Counted from the stretch's first letter, positions 9,957 to 19,725 are shown. The stretch is DNA of 64,000 bases from an uncultured Dokdonia sp. (GCF_947496725.1 NZ_CANMDS010000002.1:434001-498000); one strand, 5' to 3'. The notes: generated by a model not told the origin, from the sequence alone. Translations and numbers: made by a program.

Positions 9957-11025
9957 TAAAAAAGTTCTTCTTATTGGACCACTACCAGAGCCAACCACTG
10001 GTGTATCGCTAGCAAATCAGGTGGTAAGTAGCGTGCTTAAAAATGAAGGTTATAACGTTACGGAGGTAAATACATCCTTTAGTTATCTAGATGAAGAGCT
10101 GGGTGTATTTTCCTTTAAAAAGCTTTGGCACAACCTTAAGTATAATACACAGGCGTTTAAAGTTTTTTCAAACCACATTATTTATTTCACTCCAGGACAA
10201 ACGTTTTTTGGGGTTCTTAAATATGCAGTTTTTATAGTTTTTGCTGCGCTTTCGCGAAAGCGTATCATCACCCATATACACGGCAATCACCTAGGTACAG
10301 CTTACCATCAAATGACCGGTATAAAAAGATGGGTTACAAAGAAACTTATGTCTTTATCTAGCGACGGGATTGTGCTGTCTGAGTCATTAAAACCAAATTT
10401 GACACCCTTTCTAGATAAAAAAAATATTCATATTCTACCCAATTTTGCTCAAGAGTATTTAAAAATAGATATCACAAAAGACTACGCCTCTCCACGGTTT
10501 ATCTATTTGAGTAACCTAATGCAAGAAAAAGGAATTATAATATTTTTAAAAGCACTTCTAGAACTTCAAAATCAGAATATTTCTTACCAAGCTCAAATAG
10601 GTGGAGCTGTCACAAAAGAAATGTGGATGCAAGTAAAACCATTGTTGCTGCAACTCAAAAATGTAGACTATAAAGGCGTGGTAATGGGAGAAGAAAAGAA
10701 AGCCCTTTTTGAGTGGGGTAATGTCTTTGTGCTGCCTACATATTATAAAATGGAAGGGCAGCCCATATCTATCTTAGAAGCAATGGCAACAGGTAGTCTA
10801 ATAATTACCACAACGCAAGGAGGAATACCAGACATTATAAAAAATGGAGAACAAGGTCTCTTTGTTGAAAAACAAAATGTAGAAGATCTCGTTTTAAAGA
10901 TGAAAAGTATTGCCAGTAATCCCAAGATTATTTCTGATATTGGGGTTAAGAACCAGGAACATTTTAGTGAAAACTTCACTATGCAAGCTTTTACCAGTAG
11001 ACTTATAACCATATTTAGAAAGTAG
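9949..11025 (+). CDS. GT4-type glycosyltransferase
   Basis: 358 residues. Seen: an N-terminal glycine-rich loop (GPLPEPTTGVSLANQVV), RFIYLSNLMQEKGI at the start of the second Rossmann domain, and a donor-site stretch YYKMEGQPISILEAMATGS. The last contains the paired glutamates of family 4 GT-B enzymes (E in KMEG and in LEAM). The iterated palindrome at 10247-10262 encodes ALSRKRI near residues 100-106, between core elements of the first domain. The gene sits in the middle of the operon and its stop overlaps the GTG start of the acetyltransferase by one base. Confidence 0.87.
   Translation: MPNKKVLLIGPLPEPTTGVSLANQVVSSVLKNEGYNVTEVNTSFSYLDEELGVFSFKKLWHNLKYNTQAFKVFSNHIIYFTPGQTFFGVLKYAVFIVFAALSRKRIITHIHGNHLGTAYHQMTGIKRWVTKKLMSLSSDGIVLSESLKPNLTPFLDKKNIHILPNFAQEYLKIDITKDYASPRFIYLSNLMQEKGIIIFLKALLELQNQNISYQAQIGGAVTKEMWMQVKPLLLQLKNVDYKGVVMGEEKKALFEWGNVFVLPTYYKMEGQPISILEAMATGSLIITTTQGGIPDIIKNGEQGLFVEKQNVEDLVLKMKSIASNPKIISDIGVKNQEHFSENFTMQAFTSRLITIFRK
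10247..10262. repeat. Iterated palindrome
   Basis: 16-base core inside a glycosyltransferase gene, read as ALSRKR. Confidence 0.95.
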
Positions 11026-11573
11026 TGGAATACCAGAATTTAGATAAATATAAAACGCCAAAGGGTTTTCGTGGGAGGTCTGCTTTTATAGTACAACTAT
11101 GGCGTGTGGTATATGCTGTTTTTTTTAAACACTCTCCACAGTTTTTATACGGCTGGAGACGTTTTATTTTGAGATGTTTTGGCGCACAAGTGGGCAAAAA
11201 TGTCATCATAAGACCTAGCGCTCAGATAACCTACCCCTGGAAGTTAAACCTAGGTGATCACAGCTGGATAGGAGATGAGGTTGTTTTGTACACTTTAGGA
11301 CCTATTACGATAGGTGCAAATGCCGTTATATCACAACGTAGTTATTTATGCACAGGCTCGCACGACTATCGCTCACCTCATTTTGATATTTATGCAAAGC
11401 CTATACACATAGCAGAGAAGTGCTGGCTGGCTACAGATGTTTACGTGGCACCAGGAGTATCTGTAGGTGCCGGAACCGTAATAGGTGCTAGAAGTAGCGT
11501 TTTTAAAAACGTACCAGCAGGTAAGGTATGTATAGGTTCTCCACTAGTTATATTAAAAGATCGTATTGAATAA
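11025..11573 (+). CDS. WcaF-like sugar O-acetyltransferase (left-handed beta-helix)
   Basis: 182 residues with hexapeptide repeats (for example IGDEVV, ITIGAN, VSVGAGTVIGARSSV) that form a left-handed beta-helix, plus SHDYRSPHFD containing the active-site histidine region seen in WcaF/NodL-like acetyltransferases. It would acetylate a sugar of the repeat unit using acetyl-CoA. The GTG start overlaps the previous stop. The next gene starts with TTG inside this gene's last codons. It resembles WcaF of the colanic acid locus, and the next gene resembles WcaI. Confidence 0.87.
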   Translation: MEYQNLDKYKTPKGFRGRSAFIVQLWRVVYAVFFKHSPQFLYGWRRFILRCFGAQVGKNVIIRPSAQITYPWKLNLGDHSWIGDEVVLYTLGPITIGANAVISQRSYLCTGSHDYRSPHFDIYAKPIHIAEKCWLATDVYVAPGVSVGAGTVIGARSSVFKNVPAGKVCIGSPLVILKDRIE

Positions 11574-12789
11574 TCTCACAGGCAAGCACATCACTCTCAT
11601 CTCCCTTAACTTCTATCCAGAAGATACGGCCATAGGTTTATATAGTACCCAGATGGCAGAGTACCTAGAGCAACAGGGTGCACATATATCTGTCATCACA
11701 GCTTTTCCGTATTATCCTCAGTGGGAGATTGCTCCGGCATATCAAGATAAAGGGAGTTACTTACACGAGAAAAAAGGATCTATAGACATTTATAGATACA
11801 AGCAGTTTACACCTAAGAGTCCCACCTTTTTAAAGCGTGTGGTACATATTACAGACTTTACACTAGGCTCACGTTTTAACTTTAAGCAAATAAAGGAGTG
11901 CGATATTGTGATTTCAGTAATACCATTTACGAGCAGTGCGTGGTTAGGTAATACGCTTTCGCGAAAGCGTAATGCAAAACACTGGATACATATTCAAGAT
12001 TTTGAATTTGACGCAGCTTTTCAATCTGGACTTGCCAGCTCGTCAGAAAGTAAAAGTGTTGCTTATAAGGGTTTAATGCGTTTAGAGCGCTCTATTCTGG
12101 ACAGAGCAGACTGTGTGAGCACTATAAGCCAGACTATGCTGGCTAAACTTAAAGAAAAGACAAATACGACTACATATTACCTGCCTAACTGGATAGATGC
12201 CACAGAGAGTGACCCGTCTCAAGTGGCACAACACCCATACTTTTCCCAAGACAAGTTTAGTATTCTGTATGCGGGTAATGTGGGAGATAAACAAGACTGG
12301 TCTTTTTTTAAAAAAATAGTTGCTGCACTAGATTTTACAAAGTTTGAAGTAATTGTAGTAGGTGCAGGAGCAAAAATGGAGATTCTTAAAGATCAACTTA
12401 AAGCGTCAGATGTACAATTTTATGATCCCGTACCTCTAGAAGGGTTAGCGAGTTTACTAGCTAGTGCAGATGTACATATCTTATTTCAAAAAGCCGAAGT
12501 TGTAGACACTGTAATGCCTTCAAAAATTTTAGGAATGATGGCAAGTGCACGCCCTTCTATAATAACCGGCCACCCAGAGGCAGAGCCTGCAAAAATTATA
12601 GAGGCATCGCAAGGCGGCTATTATAAAAGCACCACAGATGCACAAGAGATTGTGGCTATTTTAAACAGCCTACGTACCAATAGTGATCGAGCAACGTTAA
12701 TGGGGAGTAACGCAAGGAAGTTTATAGTAGAAAAATATGCCAGAAAAGCTATTTTGAAAGACTTTACTGACACATTGAGAAGGTTATAG
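11566..12789 (+). CDS. WcaI-like glycosyltransferase
   Basis: 407 residues. The N-terminus LISLNFYPEDTAIGLYSTQM and the ITAFPYYPQWEI segment are characteristic of the colanic-acid WcaI-type GT4 enzymes. The second domain has FSILYAGNVGDKQDW and the donor-site region DTVMPSKILGMMASARP. The start is a TTG overlapping wcaF by 8 bases. A 20-base palindrome copy at 11952-11971 encodes NTLSRKRN near residues 129-136. The 91 bases after the gene separate it from the UDP-xylose synthase gene. Confidence 0.85.
   Translation: MNNLTGKHITLISLNFYPEDTAIGLYSTQMAEYLEQQGAHISVITAFPYYPQWEIAPAYQDKGSYLHEKKGSIDIYRYKQFTPKSPTFLKRVVHITDFTLGSRFNFKQIKECDIVISVIPFTSSAWLGNTLSRKRNAKHWIHIQDFEFDAAFQSGLASSSESKSVAYKGLMRLERSILDRADCVSTISQTMLAKLKEKTNTTTYYLPNWIDATESDPSQVAQHPYFSQDKFSILYAGNVGDKQDWSFFKKIVAALDFTKFEVIVVGAGAKMEILKDQLKASDVQFYDPVPLEGLASLLASADVHILFQKAEVVDTVMPSKILGMMASARPSIITGHPEAEPAKIIEASQGGYYKSTTDAQEIVAILNSLRTNSDRATLMGSNARKFIVEKYARKAILKDFTDTLRRL
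11952..11971. repeat. Iterated palindrome, full 20-base form
   Basis: Inside the wcaI-like gene, read as TLSRKRN. Confidence 0.95.
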
Positions 12790-12821
12790 GAGCTTAGTTT
12801 TATAAGCAGTGAATACTTCCT

Positions 12822-12829
12822 TATTTTTA
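12822..12829 (+). promoter_or_regulatory. Possible -7 element TATTTTTA upstream of the UDP-xylose synthase gene
   Basis: Seven of eight bases fit the Bacteroidota TAnnTTTG element (last base A). It lies 52 bases before the ATG at 12881, in the first real gap of the polysaccharide locus. No convincing -33 element is visible. Confidence 0.3.
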
Positions 12830-12880
12830 CGGCAAGCAGTCAGTCATAAGATTTGCTGCCCAATCAACCAATAATAGAGA

Positions 12881-13867
12881 ATGAAGAGAGTTTTAATAAC
12901 AGGTGCAGCAGGATTTTTAGGGTCACATTTATGTGATCGTTTTATTAAAGAAGGCTTTCACGTTATAGGGATGGATAATCTTATTACCGGTAGTTTATCT
13001 AATATTGAGCATCTTTTTAAATTAGAACATTTTGAGTTTCATCATCACGATGTGACCACTTTTGTACACGTGCCAGGTGAGCTAGATTATATATTACACT
13101 TTGCCTCACCAGCAAGTCCTATAGATTACCTTAAAATTCCAATACAGACCTTAAAAGTAGGCTCATTAGGCACCCATAACCTACTAGGTCTTGCAAAGGT
13201 TAAAAATGCACGTATTCTCATAGCCTCTACTTCAGAGGTGTATGGAGATCCTCTAGTACACCCGCAAGATGAGGAGTATTATGGTAATGTAAATACCATA
13301 GGCCCACGTGGTGTATATGACGAGGCAAAGCGTTTTCAAGAGTCTATCACAATGGCTTATCACCGCTTTCACGGTCTTGAGACGCGCATTGTGCGCATAT
13401 TTAACACCTATGGCCCAAGAATGCGACTTAACGATGGTCGTGTAATACCAGCTTTTATGGGGCAAGCATTAAGAGGGGAGGATCTTACGGTTTTTGGAGA
13501 TGGTTTACAGACACGGTCTTTCTGTTATGTAGATGATCAAGTAGAAGGTATTTACAGGCTACTTATGAGTGATTATGTACTTCCAGTAAACATAGGTAAC
13601 CCAGATGAGATCACGATAAAAGACTTTGCAGAGGAGATTATAAAACTTACAGGTACAGATCAAAAGGTAATCTATAAAGACTTGCCTGTAGATGACCCTA
13701 TGCAGCGCAAGCCAGATATTACAAAAGCTAAAGAGATTTTGGACTGGACAGCTACCGTAGGTAGAAAAGAGGGTATGCAAAAAACCTTCGAATATTTTAA
13801 AAACCTTACACAAGAGGAGCTCTATAAAAGTGAGCATAAGGACTTCTCAAAGCACATACGTAAATAA
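12881..13867 (+). CDS. UDP-glucuronate decarboxylase (UDP-xylose synthase)
   Basis: 328-residue extended short-chain dehydrogenase. Seen: GAAGFLGSH at 8-16, [10 protein letters not shown], and the catalytic Y146/K150 in GVYDEAKRF, a signature that separates UDP-xylose synthases from other sugar epimerases. [10 protein letters not shown] is also typical. It converts UDP-glucuronate to UDP-xylose in the cytoplasm, so the surface glycan may contain xylose or a derivative as well as fucose. It is followed 2 bases later by the initiating sugar transferase gene. Confidence 0.9.
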   Translation: MKRVLITGAAGFLGSHLCDRFIKEGFHVIGMDNLITGSLSNIEHLFKLEHFEFHHHDVTTFVHVPGELDYILHFASPASPIDYLKIPIQTLKVGSLGTHNLLGLAKVKNARILIASTSEVYGDPLVHPQDEEYYGNVNTIGPRGVYDEAKRFQESITMAYHRFHGLETRIVRIFNTYGPRMRLNDGRVIPAFMGQALRGEDLTVFGDGLQTRSFCYVDDQVEGIYRLLMSDYVLPVNIGNPDEITIKDFAEEIIKLTGTDQKVIYKDLPVDDPMQRKPDITKAKEILDWTATVGRKEGMQKTFEYFKNLTQEELYKSEHKDFSKHIRK

Positions 13868-13869
13868 GT

Positions 13870-15222
13870 ATGGCGCAACGCGTAGGTAGATATTCAGTTT
13901 ATATAAGGCCAGCAATTTATTGTATAGACCTTGCAATTATAGTGTTGCTAGCTAAGCTATGTCTTGTAATGAATGAAAACTTCTTGTTGTTTTCTCTGTA
14001 CATCATTGCTACGTGGGTGTTTACCGCAACCAAGTCAGATTTTTATGAGGTATATCGATACACAAGACCCACGCGCATTGTCTCTCTTATTTTATTACAA
14101 CTTGCCATATTTGCTTTATTAGTATTTGCTTTTTATGGTTTCTTTCAAGATGTAAACACATCACCAAGTAGTGTTGTTTTTTATGTCTTATATGTATTTC
14201 TTGGGGTGTCTATCGTAAAGTTTGGGGTGTTTTATTTACTTAAAACCTATAGAACTGTGCTAGGTGGTAACCATCGTAATGTGGTTATTCTAGGTTGGAA
14301 TAATCAAGCAGAAGAGCTCAAAAACTTCTTTTTAGAAAACAAGGCCTACGGGTATATGGTTAAGAGCACTTTTGATATAAATAAACCTAAAGTCTCTCTA
14401 GATAGTATTTTTAGATATGTTTTAGAAAATAATATAGATGAGGTATACTGCTCTGTAGAGCAATTCTCAAATGAAGAACTTAGAGAAATTTCTGAGTTTA
14501 CAGATAACAATCTTAAAATCCTCAAATTTATACCAGATAGCAGAGAGATTTTTACAAAAAAACTGGAGTACCAGTACTTAGGGATTACCCCAATCTTATC
14601 ATTACGTACCATCCCTATAGACACGCCTCTTAACCAATTTATAAAGCGTGCTTTTGACATTGTTCTATCGGTAATTGTATTAGTAGGAGTTCTTTCTTGG
14701 CTCACACCTATACTCGCCATATTAATTAAGTTGGACTCAAAGGGAACCGTGTTTTTTAAACAAAAACGTAATGGTCTTGATTATCACGAGTTTTACTGCT
14801 ATAAATTTAGATCTATGAGACCTAATGAAAAGGCAGATCTTGAGCAGGTGAGTAAAAATGATGAGCGCATCACTCGTGTAGGTCAGTTCTTAAGAAAAAC
14901 AAGTATGGACGAGTTGCCACAGTTTATAAATGTCCTTAAAGGAGATATGTCTGTTGTGGGCCCACGACCACATATGGTAAGCCACACGCATATGTATGCA
15001 GAACGCATAGATAAGTTTATGGTACGCCATTTTATAAAACCTGGTATTACCGGTCTGGCACAAGTAAGCGGTTATAGAGGTGAGGTGGAGACAGATGAGG
15101 ATATTGTAAACCGCGTAAAGTTTGATATATTCTATGTAGAAAACTGGTCATTGTTTTTAGATATCAAAATTGTGTTTACCACCGTTTATAAAGCCATAGT
15201 AGGAGATGAAAAAGCCTACTAG
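13870..15222 (+). CDS. Undecaprenyl-phosphate sugar phosphotransferase (WcaJ/WbaP-like)
   Basis: 450 residues: four to five N-terminal membrane helices, a nucleotide-binding-like central domain, another helix at about 265-285, and a C-terminal catalytic domain. Catalytic-domain motifs seen are VFFKQKRNGLDYHEFYCYKFRSM, TSMDELPQFINVLKGDMSVVGPRPH and GITGLAQVSGYRGE. These are the hallmarks of the polyprenyl-phosphate hexose-1-phosphate transferase family, which begins repeat-unit assembly on the lipid carrier. Its 3' end overlaps the next glycosyltransferase by 17 bases. The sugar transferred is not decided by the sequence. Confidence 0.93.
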   Translation: MAQRVGRYSVYIRPAIYCIDLAIIVLLAKLCLVMNENFLLFSLYIIATWVFTATKSDFYEVYRYTRPTRIVSLILLQLAIFALLVFAFYGFFQDVNTSPSSVVFYVLYVFLGVSIVKFGVFYLLKTYRTVLGGNHRNVVILGWNNQAEELKNFFLENKAYGYMVKSTFDINKPKVSLDSIFRYVLENNIDEVYCSVEQFSNEELREISEFTDNNLKILKFIPDSREIFTKKLEYQYLGITPILSLRTIPIDTPLNQFIKRAFDIVLSVIVLVGVLSWLTPILAILIKLDSKGTVFFKQKRNGLDYHEFYCYKFRSMRPNEKADLEQVSKNDERITRVGQFLRKTSMDELPQFINVLKGDMSVVGPRPHMVSHTHMYAERIDKFMVRHFIKPGITGLAQVSGYRGEVETDEDIVNRVKFDIFYVENWSLFLDIKIVFTTVYKAIVGDEKAY

Positions 15223-16000
15223 CCATACACCACAACCCTTAGTTTCTATTATAACACCATTGTATAATGCGGCACGTTTTATACAAGCTTGTAGCGCAAG
15301 TATACAAGCGCAAACCTATCAAAACTGGGAGCATATTATTGTAGATGATGCCTCTACAGATGGCTCGCTATCACTAGCACAAGAGCTTGCTAGCACAGAT
15401 AGTAGGATACGTGTTGTTACGCTTTCGCGAAACAAAGGAGCCGCCTACGCCCGTAATAAAGCAACAGAGGTTGCGAGTGGTGACTACATAGCCTTTCTAG
15501 ATGCAGATGACCTTTGGCATCCCGAAAAATTATCTAAACAAATTACTTTTATGCAAAAGCATAATTGTGCAGTATCGTACACCAGCTACATACAAATAGA
15601 TGATGAGGGTAACCCACTAGGAAAGCGCATAAACGCGATGCCTTCTCTTTCGTATAGTAAACAGCACAAAAATAATTACATAGGTAATCTCACTGGAGTA
15701 TACAATGCTAGCCTGACAGGTAAAATAAGCGCGCCTAGCATAAGAAAAAGGCAAGACTGGGCATTGTGGCTTGAAGCAATAAAAAGAAGCAATAAAAAAG
15801 CCCTAGGGCTTCAAGAGGATCTAGCTTTTTATAGGATACGTGAAGGATCTATGAGTGCAAATAAAGTACAACTAGTAAAGTATAATTTTAAATTTTACAA
15901 TCAGCATCTGGAGTATTCTTGGTTTAAATCAGCATACTGGTTAGGGATTTTTTTAATGGAGTACTTTTTTGTGAGACCAAAATATATAGAAACTTACTAG
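15206..16000 (+). CDS. GT2-family glycosyltransferase
   Basis: 264 residues of GT-A fold. Seen: VSIITPLYNAARFI at the N-terminus, VDDASTDGS, and FLDADDLWHPEKL with the metal-binding DxD. Such enzymes add a sugar from a nucleotide donor at the cytoplasmic face of the membrane. It ends the polysaccharide run and meets the convergent nuclease-like gene with a 4-base overlap. A decayed palindrome (15420-15432) encodes LSRNK right after VVT. Confidence 0.87.
   Translation: MKKPTSHTPQPLVSIITPLYNAARFIQACSASIQAQTYQNWEHIIVDDASTDGSLSLAQELASTDSRIRVVTLSRNKGAAYARNKATEVASGDYIAFLDADDLWHPEKLSKQITFMQKHNCAVSYTSYIQIDDEGNPLGKRINAMPSLSYSKQHKNNYIGNLTGVYNASLTGKISAPSIRKRQDWALWLEAIKRSNKKALGLQEDLAFYRIREGSMSANKVQLVKYNFKFYNQHLEYSWFKSAYWLGIFLMEYFFVRPKYIETY
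15420..15432. repeat. Decayed iterated palindrome
   Basis: CGCTTTCGCGAAA then C; the right flank is lost. Read as LSRNK in the GT2 gene. Confidence 0.5.
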
Positions 16001-16935
16001 AAAGCTATTTGCATCCAGATAGGTCTGTGGTCAGATAGGTAATACTTTACATAAGACTTAAACTTGCTGTGGTTTTCTTGCCATAAGTCTGGAAAAACTG
16101 CGTTATCAAAATCAAAAGTCCCATTTGCCTGTATGGTGTTTTTTAGAGAAGGTAAAAAGGCTATTTGATCATACATCTTATCATCTGCAATGTTTGAGTA
16201 TACCTTAGTAGAATGTTTAGGTAGTTCTAGGCCACGTTTTACCAAGGCTTTATAGATGAGGTCACCAGGTTCTACTAGTGGTAAGTTAAAATCACCAAGT
16301 GCAATAATTTTATCAGAAAAGGCATATTTAGAGTTTCCCATCAAGTCTGTGTGCCTAGCTATTGCATAAGTTTCTAAAGCTCTACGATGAATGTTTTTCT
16401 TACTGTTACTCCCAAAGTAGGAGTGTACATTAAGTAAAACAAAATTTGTATTTCTCCATTGAAAAGAGCCTAGATAAGGATTGCGATCAAAGCCAGTAAA
16501 AGAGCTAGTAACTCCAGGCAACTTTATATACTTATGATCCTTAGGCGGGATTGCTACTTCCCCTACCATCTCAAGTTGCTTTACTACGCGGCTATCAAAT
16601 ATGTAGGCAAACCGTTCATTATTACCAGCCTTATCAGAAAAAAGTAAGTTATAATGACTAGGTAACGCGGCTTCTATTTGTCTAAGGCCTTCAAGGTTTA
16701 CGTTTACCTCTTGTATGGCAATGAGATCAAACCAGTCTATAATTTCTGCTATAAGGGCTGCGTGTATAGTCCAGCGTTTATGAAGTCCTAAGTTTGCAAT
16801 GTTCCAAGAAGCGATGAGCAATTTGGTTTTAGACTTTTCTGGAATGTGACGCTTTTCTTTATGTGCTAGTAATAAGTCTATCTGATCTTTAACCGAAAAA
16901 TTATAAGTAAATGCAGGTTTTGGAAAGGCTGGCAT
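15997..16935 (-). CDS. Endonuclease/exonuclease/phosphatase family protein
   Basis: 312 residues. Seen: IASWNIANL, LIAIQEV (metal-binding glutamate), ALGDFNLP (D and N of the active site), YDQIAF and SDHRPIW (terminal catalytic histidine). Together these are the complete motif set of the DNase I/exonuclease III/inositol phosphatase fold. No signal peptide is apparent, so it is probably cytoplasmic. The substrate is not predictable from these motifs. It is convergent with the polysaccharide locus and 93 bases downstream of the CapK-like gene on the same strand. Confidence 0.85.
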   Translation of the reverse strand: MPAFPKPAFTYNFSVKDQIDLLLAHKEKRHIPEKSKTKLLIASWNIANLGLHKRWTIHAALIAEIIDWFDLIAIQEVNVNLEGLRQIEAALPSHYNLLFSDKAGNNERFAYIFDSRVVKQLEMVGEVAIPPKDHKYIKLPGVTSSFTGFDRNPYLGSFQWRNTNFVLLNVHSYFGSNSKKNIHRRALETYAIARHTDLMGNSKYAFSDKIIALGDFNLPLVEPGDLIYKALVKRGLELPKHSTKVYSNIADDKMYDQIAFLPSLKNTIQANGTFDFDNAVFPDLWQENHSKFKSYVKYYLSDHRPIWMQIAF

Positions 16936-17028
16936 AACACGATATTTTATGGTAAGATAGAAATTGTAATACTACCGATAAAGAGGTATTTGCCTGTTTA
17001 TCAAGTCAGAACTTATGGATAAGTTCAG

Positions 17029-18336
17029 TTAGACTTTTGATGTAAACTGTTTTAATTTACCGCGGTCAGATCTATCCATTGTAGTTACCTTGATAAAATC
17101 TACTTTTAACCCTTCTTCAAGATAAGTTGCTGTTGCCTTTTTTATAGCATCTTGTTGCTCAGTACTGAGTGGTCTTTGTGCTGTATAAATAAACATAAAT
17201 GTATCTAGTGCTGTTTGTTCAATTACAAACTCTTCTACATTACCATCATCTTGTATGATGCTCTTTGTTACATAATAAAAGGTGAGACCTGGTACTACTT
17301 TTCCGCTTGGTAATCTTGCTATATCATTTGTGCGGCCTTGCAATTTTTCTAGAATTGGTTTTTTGGGAGTACTTTTTCGCGAAAGCGCACCCATATCTCC
17401 TATATCATAGCGTATAAATGGATGGGCTTTATTGTAAAAAGAGGTAATCACAATGCGTCCCACTTCGCCATTAGGTACGGTACGATTATTTTCATCAAGA
17501 ATTTCAACGAGCAGGAGCTCGCTGTCTACTTGTAACTCATTGTCTTTATTTTGAAATGCGATGAGTCCAATTTCTGATGCCCCATACTCATTGATAACAG
17601 GTACGTTGAGGTATTCTTCTATAAGCTTACGGTCATCTGGAAAGAGCATCTCGCTCGTTACAATACAAGCTTTAAGAGTAGGACAAACCTCTTTAAGGAT
17701 GAGATTGTGTTTTTTTAAATATTTGGCAAATAGTACAATACTGCTGGTGTAACCGTTTATGTACTCAAATTTCTTTTTCTTAAATGCTTTGTGAATAGAT
17801 TTTAGTGCTTTTTCATTAAGATTAAAAATTGGGAAGCGGTATCTATTGCTTAAAAAGTCTTTGAGACGCTCTTTTGTATACCCAATAGCGTTGAGCGGAA
17901 TACCGTAAAATCGTGCTTGTTTTGAGCGGTCTAGATCAAGGTCAAACCATTGATATCTATCTTCAAAAGAGGCCCAAGTGAGTGCGTGTGCGTCTTTATC
18001 TTTTGCAAATGTAAAAGGTGTGCCAGAGGAGCCGGAGGTTTTACCTACGTGTACATTTTTAAGATGATAGAGTTCAGAGAGTCTTTGTTCAAGTGGTTGT
18101 TGTAAATCTTTCTTTGTGAGCACTGGTAGTGTTTCCCAGTCTTTTTCATCTCTTTTTATAAGTAGATTTTTATAAAAAGAGTTGTAAATCTCGTGATAGG
18201 TTACTATGGTCTTTTTTTGTTCTGAAATGTAGTCTTCATATTCACTTTCTGGTATGCTTTGGATACGTGCTAATTCTGCTTTTGCAAAATCAGTATCAAA
18301 CCCTTTCATTCGTAACGCTCGGTTAAATAGTTTCAA
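17029..18336 (-). CDS. CapK/phenylacetate-CoA-ligase-like adenylate-forming protein
   Basis: 435 residues. Seen: the phosphate-binding loop GKTSGSSGTPF, the adenylation motif NEYGASEIG, and RYDIGDMG with the ATP-ribose-binding aspartate. This is the PaaK/CapK subgroup; CapK members are common beside polysaccharide loci, where they are thought to activate an acyl substituent. The start appears to be TTG. A decayed palindrome at 17374-17387 encodes ALSRKS in the C-terminal part. The substrate is unknown. Confidence 0.78.
   Translation of the reverse strand: MKLFNRALRMKGFDTDFAKAELARIQSIPESEYEDYISEQKKTIVTYHEIYNSFYKNLLIKRDEKDWETLPVLTKKDLQQPLEQRLSELYHLKNVHVGKTSGSSGTPFTFAKDKDAHALTWASFEDRYQWFDLDLDRSKQARFYGIPLNAIGYTKERLKDFLSNRYRFPIFNLNEKALKSIHKAFKKKKFEYINGYTSSIVLFAKYLKKHNLILKEVCPTLKACIVTSEMLFPDDRKLIEEYLNVPVINEYGASEIGLIAFQNKDNELQVDSELLLVEILDENNRTVPNGEVGRIVITSFYNKAHPFIRYDIGDMGALSRKSTPKKPILEKLQGRTNDIARLPSGKVVPGLTFYYVTKSIIQDDGNVEEFVIEQTALDTFMFIYTAQRPLSTEQQDAIKKATATYLEEGLKVDFIKVTTMDRSDRGKLKQFTSKV
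17374..17387. repeat. Decayed iterated palindrome
   Basis: TTTTTCGCGAAAGCG region in the CapK-like gene; the left arm lost GC. Minus-strand reading ALSRKS. Confidence 0.55.
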
Positions 18337-18417
18337 GTCACCTTAATTTTAAATACCAAAATACAAAACACGTTTGAAAAATATAGAGACATCGCACCTA
18401 TTTACACAAGCAAAACT

Positions 18418-18425
18418 TATTTTTG
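18418..18425 (+). promoter_or_regulatory. -7 promoter element TATTTTTG for purD
   Basis: Exact match to the Bacteroidota TAnnTTTG element, followed by CTC, 25 bases before the purD ATG at 18450. The expected transcript start would be near 18430. A good -33 TTTG at the usual distance is not obvious. Confidence 0.55.
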
Positions 18426-18449
18426 CTCTTAAACCTAAAAACCACTCAA

Positions 18450-19718
18450 ATGAACATCTTAATCTTAGGCTCTGGAGGACGCGAGCATACATTTGCATAT
18501 AAAATTGCTCAAAGTGATCACTGTGATGCATTGTTTGTAGCGCCTGGTAACGCTGGAACGTCACAAATAGCAACAAATGTTGCTATAGGAGTTACAGACT
18601 TTGACGCAATTAAAGCGCTTGTTATAAAAGAAGAGATAGAGATGGTAGTAGTAGGGCCAGAAGACCCGCTTGTACAAGGTGTTTACGACTTTTTTAAAGC
18701 AGATGAATCGCTTAAAAACGTGGCTGTTATAGGACCTAGTAAAGTAGGCGCAGCGCTAGAAGGAAGTAAAGAGCGTGCAAAAGAGTTTATGATGGCTCAT
18801 AATATTCCTACGGCGGCTTATGAGGCATTTACCGCAGAAACACTTGATAAGGGACAGGCATTTTTAGAAACACTACAGGCGCCTTATGTACTAAAAGCAG
18901 ATGGCCTTGCTGCAGGAAAAGGGGTTTTAATTATAGACAATCTTGAAGAGGCAAAGCAAGAGCTAGCAAATATGCTGGGAGGAAAATTTGGTGATGCAAG
19001 TGCAACCGTCGTGATCGAGGAGTTTTTAGACGGTATAGAGCTTAGTGTTTTTGTACTCACAGATGGTAAGAACTATAAAGTACTCCCTACAGCCAAAGAT
19101 TATAAGCGTATAGGTGAGGGAGATGTAGGTCTTAACACTGGTGGTATGGGCGCTATAAGTCCGGTACCATTTGCAGATGGTGCTTTTATGCAAAAAATAG
19201 AGGAGCGTATCGTAAAACCTACGGTAAACGGGCTTTCTAAAGAAAACATTGAGTACAAAGGTTTTATTTTTATAGGTCTTATCAAAGTAGGAGATGACCC
19301 TAAAGTAATAGAGTACAACGTGCGTATGGGAGATCCAGAGACAGAGGTGGTATTACCACGTATACAGTCTGATCTTGTAGAGCTTTTTATGGCAGTAGAT
19401 ACTCAAACGTTAGATAAACAGGAGTTTAAACTAGACCCAAGAAGTGCAGCAACGGTTATGCTCGTATCTGGAGGTTATCCAGAAGCATATGAAAAAGGTA
19501 AAGTCATTACAGGCCTTGATACGGTAGAAGATTCACTTGTTTTTCACGCAGGAACTACAGAAAAAGATGGGCAAGTAGTGACTAACGGAGGTCGTGTTAT
19601 CGCAATTACATCTTTTGATGATGACTTCAAACAGGCCATAAAAAAATCCTATCAAAATATAGAAAATCTACATTTTGATAGGATCAATTATCGTACAGAT
19701 ATAGGCTTTGACCTATAA
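18450..19718 (+). CDS. purD: Phosphoribosylamine-glycine ligase
   Basis: Second step of purine synthesis: joins glycine to phosphoribosylamine with ATP. 422 residues beginning MNILILGSGGREH, the conserved N-terminus of the family, which is why the internal ATG at 18450 is preferred over an upstream TTG at 18423. Other seen motifs are GPEDPLVQG, the ATP-grasp stretch KADGLAAGKGV, EEFLDGIELSVF, and YNVRMGDPETEVVLPR. It has its own promoter element and converges with a small membrane-protein gene 7 bases downstream. Confidence 0.97.
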   Translation: MNILILGSGGREHTFAYKIAQSDHCDALFVAPGNAGTSQIATNVAIGVTDFDAIKALVIKEEIEMVVVGPEDPLVQGVYDFFKADESLKNVAVIGPSKVGAALEGSKERAKEFMMAHNIPTAAYEAFTAETLDKGQAFLETLQAPYVLKADGLAAGKGVLIIDNLEEAKQELANMLGGKFGDASATVVIEEFLDGIELSVFVLTDGKNYKVLPTAKDYKRIGEGDVGLNTGGMGAISPVPFADGAFMQKIEERIVKPTVNGLSKENIEYKGFIFIGLIKVGDDPKVIEYNVRMGDPETEVVLPRIQSDLVELFMAVDTQTLDKQEFKLDPRSAATVMLVSGGYPEAYEKGKVITGLDTVEDSLVFHAGTTEKDGQVVTNGGRVIAITSFDDDFKQAIKKSYQNIENLHFDRINYRTDIGFDL

Positions 19719-19725
19719 AGTAATA

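Noticed and set aside
18349-18576. Minus-strand ORF across the purD start
   Set aside because: Low-complexity, atypical composition, overlaps the purD promoter and coding start; a shadow frame.
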